Shown here in pieces: positions 22,124-29,954 of a DNA stretch of 29,954 nucleotides (position 1 is its first letter; every line of letters begins with the position of its first letter). The stretch comes from Heterostelium multicystogenum (Eukaryota; Evosea; Eumycetozoa; Acytosteliales; Acytosteliaceae). The stretch lies in contig RCNN01000385.1 of the NCBI GenBank assembly GCA_003667245.1, positions 1 through 29,954 of the forward strand, given 5' to 3'. A program made the translations under genes and the position numbers. The notes beneath the pieces were generated by a model, which saw only the letters and a program-made list of their open reading frames with translations, ran no database searches and was not told where the DNA came from.

Positions 22124-22722
22124 CATTACAATTTAGCTTCGGATACTTAACACCCATTCTAACAACTAAAATAAGCTAAGTCCGACCAGCTTAAACAAAA
22201 TACAAGGAAACCACCCATTTTTTCTAAAGGAATGAAACGGTTCATTCAAATTGTAAATAAAATCTTATATATATCCGATAACTTGCCTGGTCACTTTACC
22301 ATTAATTATGCCACACCTTTATGCCAGTCTCTATTCTAGTCACTCCGACTTGGTCACACAAATTTGTGAAGTATGATTACATAATTATGTAATTGAACAA
22401 CAACAACTCAATAATACCCAATGCAGTAAGATATTTCTGGTCGAAAAACAACAAACACCACCACAAATAATAAAATTATATAAAAATCAAGAAAGCTGAA
22501 AGTGGTGGTGATTTTAATTAATGGTCCCAGTTGTATGCAATTCAATTTAGAACCATTTAATTTGATCAATAATAATAATAATAATATAATAAAAACTAGA
22601 TTATTCAACTAACTACTCACTCTTACACAAGCATTCAACCATACTAAAATAGCTATTAGATTAAACTTTAACTATATATTAGTATTTTTTTGTTTGCTGA
22701 TTTAAACACTTTCACATAAACA
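22124..22722. other. Intergenic spacer before the threonine-dehydratase gene
   Basis: About 600 bp of A/T-rich sequence with a short AAT run (22568-22583). No ORF with coding character is seen on either strand. It should contain the promoter of the gene starting at 22723. Confidence 0.45.
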
Positions 22723-25700
22723 ATGACAAATCACAACAAGGTAGGTACCTATAGTGCGTAGATTCGACTCATTCACTTTAGCCTTCATATGTGGTTATCG
22801 AATATAACCATGATCCAAATCGCATACTTTCATACACGCACACATAAACACATGCATATGCAATTGTACTCAAAGAACATCATTTAACTTTATTCATCAT
22901 CTTTGACTATATATTTATATTATTATATTATTATATTTAGAAACACTCTAGAAATATAAGTAAGGAGGAAATGATACCAGATCCTTCTAATGCGCCTAGT
23001 ACAGCGACACCCTTGAAGAAGCCAAAGGGAAATTCGAGTAGCCACGGTAGTAATGGCAGTAATGGTAGTGTCGGAAATGGACACACTTCAATGATGATGC
23101 AAATCGATGATACATCTGTCAACTCGCCTTTGGAATCACTGCGTGGGTTCGAAGAGATTGGAGATGGTGTCATTAGACAGAGTGGCGGTGCTGTAGACTT
23201 CTTGGCCACTGTTAACAGAATGACCAAATACACACATCAGTTCATTAAACACACGCCTCAATATCACTACGAACTACTCTCCCAGATACTAAAGTGTGAT
23301 GTTCAGTTGAAATTGGAAAACCTTCAGCTATTTGGTGATCTCTATGTAAGAAACTGTCTGTCTATCCTCCTTTCCAACTACTTTAATGAAGCCTCGAAAC
23401 TTGGTTGTGAATACCGTGAAATCGGTGGATTTGTGGTTGTAATGGATCCAAAGTGTCCAGAATATCAGTCACAATTCTCAGGTACAGTACTCACTGCACT
23501 CCATCTTAAAAACAAATTCATCATCTACGTAGCTCCAGGAGAGCTATCTCTGCTTCAGGTCGTTTATGTAAGTGATTGTAATACTCTTGACGTATCATCT
23601 TCTAATACATGTTCATTCACAATAGCTCTATATGTGTCATGAAAGAGGTGCCAAGATTATCTTCCACAAGGGAGACATTGTAACTTGCTATGAAAGAGCT
23701 AAAAAGCACGCATCAGATCTGCGTATGGTGTATATTGATTTGAAATTCAGCTTGCAATTCTCAATGATTGGTGCTGCCACTCTTGCAGAGGAAATCATGG
23801 AGAAGAGCGAAGATCGTGAGACCATTGTAATTCCTTTGCGCCTCTATACTGTTGGTTGGTCCTATGTAGCTGGTCTATCACTTTATCTTAAAATGATTAA
23901 ACCAGAAATGAAATTAATTGTCTGTCAAATGACTGAAGATCTCTATGGGTAAGTTAGCAAAGTGAGCAAAAAAAGATATTGTTACAGTGTCTAATTATCA
24001 TTTAGTTTGGACGGAGAAGGTAAAGAATTCAATAGACAGTCATTGTTCCCTGATCGAGTGGAAATTGGTTGGCTAGCACTGATCCATGACAAATCTGACT
24101 TGACCAATGTATTTGATGCATTTGATGCAAGAGATCAGGGTAAATTCACACCTGATGATGTCAATACCATGCTAACTTCAATGGGTGCAGACTCATCACG
24201 TAATCCATGTAGACCTTCCAAATCATCCTACAGTCAAACCGAGTTTGTTAATGAAGTTATTACTCAAACACTCAGCAGTCTTACTTCGGAAGAGAAGATC
24301 TCCCAACATTTCCTAAGACAATTTTCATTAGAGAATCTTAAAGATAAAAAGTACTGCTCATTATTCAAACAAACAATCGATTTAAATACTAATCACTTTA
24401 AACTTTATAAGGTTGGTTGACCAAATTGTTCCAGTAACAGAGGATCAAGCTGCTATTGCTTTTATCAAATGTTTGGAATATACACACACAATGACAAACG
24501 GAAAAGGTTCAATTGCACTAGGAGGTGTGCTATCAGGAAATATCAAGTTGAAACCAAATGAAAAAATTGTGGTATTATTGTCTGGTGGTTTTGTCGATGT
24601 CATTGATTTCCAAACTATTCTCAACTATGGTTTGGATTTAGCAGGACAAACCTTTGAAGTGGAATTGGATTTACCAGATAATACAAATGCATTATCTAAA
24701 GTGTTAAATGTGATTGGATCAAACAATGTATCCGTACATGAAATTAATATGGATCGATCTTGTGAATCACTAAAGCAATATCATGTTAGAGTACTGATTC
24801 AGTGTAACTCACGTAACTTCCAACAACAACAATCATGCCTTGAAGTACTGGCAGCACAAGGATTCAAAAATCTAAAGAAAATGTCAACTCCCAACAAAGA
24901 ACTAAGTATTCTCTCACCAACAATGCCTCAGACTCTTTCCTCTCCACAAGATGGAAAGATGACACCTATGGCCATACTTTCACCAAATGGTGCAACTGGC
25001 ATACCCATGCCAATAAATCCAGTAAATATCAGTGCTCCTACTGCACCTGCCCCTGCTCCTGCCCAACCTCAACCACACAAGAGAAGTATTACTGATATCA
25101 CTATTGAATCAATTCGTGAAGCACAGCAAAGAATCAAGCACATTATGTCACCAACTCCAATCTACCACTCCACAACCTACTCTAAAATCTGTGGATGTCA
25201 GGTAACATTGATGTTGGAAAATATTCAAAAGACTGGATCATTTAAGATTAGAGGATCTTCCAACATGGTTCTCCGTGCAATTGAACAAAGTTCTCATAAA
25301 CCAGTTGGTTTGGTAGCTGCCTCTGCAGGTAATCATGCTCAGGGTGTGGCCTTGATATCTTCTAAGGTCGGACTCCCATGTACTATTGTTTGCCCTGAAT
25401 ATGCACCAGACTCTAAACTTTCACATACCAAGCAATATGGTGCCGAAGTTATCAAGAAAGGAAAGTCTCTAGAGGATGCCGTTCAAACTGCTGAATCTAT
25501 TTGCAAAGATAGAAACTGGACATTGGTGCGTCCATACAATGATGTTGACGTAATTGAAGGTCAGGGTACAATGGGATGCGATATCTATGATAAGGTCCCA
25601 GATGTGGATACTGTGATTGTCAATGTTGGTGGTGGTGGAATGATTGCAGGAATTGCACTTTTCCTCAAAAGAATCAATCCAAATATCAGAATCATCGGTG

Positions 25701-26540
25701 TTCAATCTCAAAATGTGTCTCCACTTGCGGATTTTAAACAAACCAATCAACTTCGTTATATTGAACCAGCTGTACTTTCATTGGCTGATGGTACTAACGT
25801 CAAGATGCCAGGAGGAGTCCATACTCAAGTCCTCCATGATCTTGTCGATGAATATGTAACAGTTAGTGAAAACGAAATAGCCTCAACCATTGTCCATTTG
25901 ATGTACAATAGTAGAACAGTCTCAGAAGGTGCAGGATGTCTAGGTTTGGCTGCCCTCATTCACCACAAAATCAAAGTTAGAAAAGACGAACGTGTAGTTG
26001 TTATCATCTGTGGTGGAAATATCGATATGTCTACCTTGAGACAAGTCTATGAATATGGTTTACGTTCACTTGGTCGTAGCTTCACCATACATTTGACCAC
26101 TTGGGACTATCCAGGTAATCTTCACAAGATCATCTCGCTGGCAGCAAGAGCAGAGCTCAAAGTCAGTGAAATTAGACATATCAGAGGTACTGGAGATATC
26201 AACTGGAATGAAGTTACTATTTCACTTTCATTCTACAGTAACTCATTCCACCATCAAAACTTTTTCCTTTCTCTTCTGGTTGATGAAGGACTTTTCCCAA
26301 CAGTGATTGGTAGAAGATATATTAAAGATCATGAGTTGGTGTATCAAATTTTCGACAAAGTAAGTTACTTTAATTTCCAACAGTAAATAATTCCCCAGTT
26401 CACTAATTTTTAATTGAATCTCCCACTTCAAATAGTCTGTAATTTCCAAAGAGAAACAACTTAAAGAAACTTTCTCAGAGAGACAAAAAACATTTTTGGA
26501 AATGTATGGCAAACAAGCTAATACTTCAACTTTAATGTAA
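22723..26540 (+). CDS. Tandem threonine dehydratase: pseudoenzyme half with EF-hand insert fused to active half
   Basis: I infer exons 22723-22740, 22941-23567, 23626-23948, 24006-26359 and 26436-26540 with GTAAGT/GTAGGT donors; one extra G at 24411-24416 must be ignored; ~1141 residues. Half 2 (~690-1100) is a PLP threonine/serine ammonia-lyase: SFKIRG with Schiff-base Lys736, SAGNHAQG (762-769), tetraglycine loop GGGG (864-867), and ICGGN (990-994), then an ACT-like domain (~1014-1090), as in ACT-bearing catabolic dehydratases. Half 1 (~75-610) aligns throughout, but its equivalent of SFKIRG is DLYVRN (Tyr141 for Lys), the SAGNHAQG loop is unrecognisable, and GGGG is VGWS. About 100 extra residues (~345-445) carry a degenerate EF-hand, DARDQGKFTPDD (363-374). 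Half 1 also ends in an ACT-like domain (~536-608); a Pro/Ala-rich linker joins the halves. Half 2 should make 2-oxobutanoate from threonine (or pyruvate from serine); half 1 is probably regulatory or structural. Confidence 0.85.
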
Positions 26541-26940
26541 ATCAGACATAAATAATCCTGTTCATAAGTTAAACTATCGAAATTAATAAAATAACTCGCA
26601 ATACAATAATCAAATTGAAGAATGGTTCAACTGACACGAGGATTTATCCTTTGCTTTTTTCAATACACAGACTATTTTTCTTTTTGCCCAAAACTCAATC
26701 CCTTGTTGAAATTTTAACTTTTTTTTTTTGATTTAAATTCACAGTGTGCTGTGAGCTTAAGGTGACAGGGTGGCATCAAAGTGACTTAGTGGGTTACCAG
26801 CGAGTTGCAAAAAATTTTAAAAAGATCTTTTCCACCTTTACGAAAGATCCTGACAAAGAAATCAATACCAGTATTTTGCATCCACTTTTTTTAACCAAAA
26901 ATACTTTAAAAAAGTCTTTTATTTATATAAATATCTATCT

Positions 26941-27102
26941 ATCTTAATATTTTATACACAAAGAAGCGTAATAAGAATACACAAAGAGGCGTAATAAGAA
27001 TACACAAAGAAGTAAGAATTCATTCTTCAACTTATCTTAATATTTTATACACAAAGAAGAGTAATAAGAATACACAAAGAAATAAGAATTCATTCTTCAA
27101 CT
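26941..27102. repeat. Tandem duplication with internal 23-bp repeat
   Basis: Two adjacent copies begin ATCTTAATATTTTATACACA (26941 and 27034) and end TAAGAATTCATTCTTCAACT (to ~27031 and ~27101). The first copy is ~92 bp and carries an extra 23-bp unit (TAATAAGAATACACAAAGA plus 4 bases) that is present once in the ~69-bp second copy. The unit order shows slippage or unequal exchange. Confidence 0.9.
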
Positions 27103-29361
27103 AAAATTGACATTTTATTTATATTACCGAAAGGAATATAAATAATAAATACTTTACATCTTCAAATTCAAACTAGTTTATCACAATTGCAACTGTGAAT
27201 ACAACAACATTCAAACGTAGTGTATCTCTAAGCAACTAATAATAATAATTATAATAGATTATAAAGTCGTTCTTTTTTACAATTGCATTTGCTGTCGTTC
27301 GTTTAATTTACTTTATTTGCCAATATCTCTTATCGTTTTCTTGTTTCTTTTTGCATATTCAACCTTCCTTATATTATCAAGATCACTCTAATATTCAACT
27401 CATTGAGAGGTGTTAATCACATCTTTTCTGGGAAAATGTGTGATTTAGAGTTTATCTTGCCGATTTTATTATAATTGAAAGAGATTATATAACCTCCATC
27501 TCTAGCTAGCTTAATAAGAAATAATGACAATGTACCTTTATATATTTGGAAAAAATGTACACAATCGACCAACCATCCACAAAAATATTAAATTTCATCA
27601 ATCCACCGTCAAATAATATAACTTTGCAAGGAATCAATCATATATGATTTACCATCAGTATCGAGTTGGCTGATCAATCTGAAAATCATTAATGATGATT
27701 ATCATATTAAATCTTTCTGTGGTTTAAAACAAAGAAATTTATCTTTGATAGTGGTGAACAGATTAAATGTTGTTTTCAGCAGGTGATCAAGCTAGTGCTG
27801 CTCGTTTGTGTTGTTTGTTGAGTGTGGTTGTGAAAAATTTGGTTAAGCAAAATCAATAATAATAATAATAACTTGTGCAACTGAACTATAATATTATATT
27901 TAAAAGTTTTTCTCTATTGCTCCTAAACAAATTTAGTTATTTCAGGTGAGTGTATAGATATATATATTTATTCACATAGTTTTGTATTATCCTGGTTGGC
28001 TATCAACATGATGTTGATATTGATGCGATGGAAACAATTTGTTTTTAACTAAACAGTAGACAGTTTGAATTATATGTGTATATATAAGAGTATTATCCAA
28101 TTATTAAATTCCATTCTTTCAACTACTGTTCAATTGTTTTATTCAGATTGAATACACTCTCTATAAATACTTTTAATTAAAGGTATTTTAATATTTTATA
28201 TAACATTAATAACATAATATTATTAATAAAATATTTCCAACTTTATTTAAGATATATATATATTAATCAACTACAATTCAAATCACATATTTTGTCAAAT
28301 AATATAATTCCGTATTTGTTACCGTAGGATATACCAACACTTTCCAAAAATGATCACTCTTCTCTATCAATATCGTTTCAATCATAGTATAAATTAATTT
28401 ACTTTCATGATGGTTCGGACAAATATTACCAATTTTTATTTAAACAAAGCCGTAGTTTTGATTGGTGTACAATCGATTTATACCACACCACAATTGAGAC
28501 ATCATTGTCCTTGATTGACTTTCTTTTGTCATAAGTCGGCCATCCAAGCTGGCTGTTATCGGCTGTCCAGCCACTCTTTCAAATCCCCTCAAAATATATT
28601 ATAATTATATAGTTTCCATTCTGCATTTCACTCCACTACCATCACTGCTGGGGTCAGAGTTTTACAATACCCAAACTTCTGCAAACCGGTCCATTCGGCA
28701 AATATATTAAATATCAATAGCCAACCCTTAATCATTTGCATTACTAGAACAAATAGTCAATATTTATGATTATTATTAATATTAAACTTTAATATTTCAC
28801 TTTAAAAACAAACAGTCTTTTGATCACAAAGCATTGTCTTTTCAAAATATCAAACATCCAACAATAATATCAACAAACTAAAAAACTCTGGCTAAGGAAA
28901 CAGTTAATTTTTTTGTTGCTGGTCAAAAAAGAAGAAACAGACACGACGACAACAACAACAATAATATCTTTCAACATAATCGTATTAATATTAACCAAAA
29001 CTATCAATTTAGAAACAATCAAAACAACAACAGTTTAAAGAACCTATCCCAAACGACTGAACCTAATAGTTTTAAAATTAAAGAGTAATAATCGCTTCAC
29101 AATTTTAGAAATTAATAACTATAGTTATTGTATATATAGAAAAACATCAACAACACTGGATTTCAAATCAATATCCATTGACCATTAGCTATCATATCAC
29201 TAATAGTAATCAGCATTGATCTATGTTGCAGCTTGAGAGTACATTGTATCTCTCTGAAATTTAACAATTTGCATCTTGTCATTTTTAAAAACAGTGTTGG
29301 CAAGAGTATTTAGTTGATATTCCAAGTCAATCAAATAATATTACCATTTATAATCACCTCA

Positions 29362-29380
29362 CCCCCTTTTACAAAGGGGG
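29362..29380. repeat. GC-rich perfect hairpin
   Basis: CCCCCTTT (29362-29369) and AAAGGGGG (29373-29380) are exact complements around a 3-base loop, TAC. A further G (29381) and a second AAGGGGGT block (29388-29395) follow. In DNA that is otherwise very A/T-rich this cluster of C5, G6 and G5 runs is exceptional. Confidence 0.8.
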
Positions 29381-29954
29381 GAACAGAAGGGGGTAATCAA
29401 ATCGTATCACTCAAATCATGCATATGACAAATCAACAACATAATGCACTGCTTGGATATTATATTTGTTAGTGTCTTGAATTATTAATTATAATAATGGT
29501 TAATCAAATCGAGTTGAAACAACCTTGTTCAACTCTAGAATAATCTTGTTGACTGGATTGACTTAGTAGTATCTGATCAATCTAAGATATCACTATCTGG
29601 TTGTCACTGACAATTCAAACACGACTACATCATTGCACAGAGATGAACCAATTAAAAAGGTCAATCAATATATTTGTTTCATCTCATTCATCTTCTTTCT
29701 GAATGTGTGTAGACATGTTTGTTTGCTTGCTTGCTTACAATGCAGGGAGCTGTAGGTATTTGTTGGTTTGTTTATGGTTGTATATTTAAATGATTAAATG
29801 ATAATTAATCATATTTGTTGTTACTTTCTTGCCATCACAAGCCAAGCAAATAATATAGACAGTCTGTCAACAAACAACAATATTATAATATTTAGAAAGG
29901 ACTACAAATATCTATCATTCAAGAGTAATTTAACAAAATAACATTCTATTATAT

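Larger units (their letters stand above)
26541..29954. other. Long gene-free region
   Basis: About 3.4 kb after the threonine-dehydratase gene without a convincing protein or RNA gene. A locally G/C-richer patch (26744-26830) opens a 67-codon frame beginning VCCELKVTGWHQSDLVGYQ that looks somewhat protein-like but has no supported gene model. It is followed by tandem repeats (26941-27102) and, far downstream, a GC-rich hairpin (29362-29380). The remainder is A/T-rich. It may be the extended promoter of a gene beyond the right edge. Confidence 0.5.

Noticed and set aside
22741..22800. GTAGATTCGACTC resembling a tRNA T-arm
   Set aside because: No matching acceptor, D-arm or anticodon stem around it; it lies in an intron of the dehydratase gene.
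24007..24420. Programmed +1 frameshift in the dehydratase gene
   Set aside because: No slippery site, and similar breaks occur in five other genes; sequence error is simpler.

Overview
This window looks like nuclear DNA of a dictyostelid social amoeba. The spacers are very A/T-rich and full of AAT/TAA microsatellites. Introns are short (about 52-73 bp, one of 200 bp) with GTAAGT-like donors. Proteins carry long Gln/Asn and Thr/Ser tracts, and several families are typical of slime moulds: the Cys-rich prestalk-matrix repeat, a CBM49 cellulose-binding module, EF-hand calcium-binding proteins, ankyrin arrays and F-box/LRR-type proteins. I cannot name the species.

Layout. 1-767 (+) is the 3' end of a Cys-rich extracellular-matrix gene like EcmA/EcmB. 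Convergent to it, 1062-1971 (-) is a secreted CBM49 protein. 3525-4151 (-) is a four-EF-hand protein. 4721-6985 (-) is a 754-residue ankyrin protein. 7296-10567 (-) is an eight-exon coiled-coil protein whose C-terminus resembles CCDC186/CCCP-1. 11553-13888 (-) is a Gln/Asn-rich nuclear-type protein with an AT-hook and a compact Cys/His motif. 15816-16720 (-) is an unrecognised protein made of two diverged copies of one ~138-residue unit. 18376-19408 (+) is a GPI-anchored-type protein with an AA10-like (LPMO) fold. 19903-22123 (+) is an F-box/LRR-like protein. 22723-26540 (+) is a double threonine-dehydratase protein. From 26541 to the end there is no convincing gene, only tandem repeats and a GC-rich hairpin.

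The most interesting object is the threonine-dehydratase gene. Two PLP-fold + ACT modules are fused. The first has lost the Schiff-base lysine, the Asn-loop and the tetraglycine loop, and has gained an insert of roughly 100 residues with a degenerate EF-hand. The second keeps every catalytic motif. This suggests a catalytically dead, perhaps regulatory half joined to an active half.

Three genes (Cys-rich matrix protein, CBM49 protein, AA10-like protein) belong to the extracellular matrix/cellulose biology of the slug, stalk or spore coat.

Six genes are interrupted by single-base frame changes, ten in all, mostly at short homopolymer runs; reading straight across restores family-like protein. 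Four other genes in the window are intact. The simplest reading is homopolymer errors in a draft assembly rather than ten real lesions, so the broken genes are annotated as single CDSs with frameshifts.
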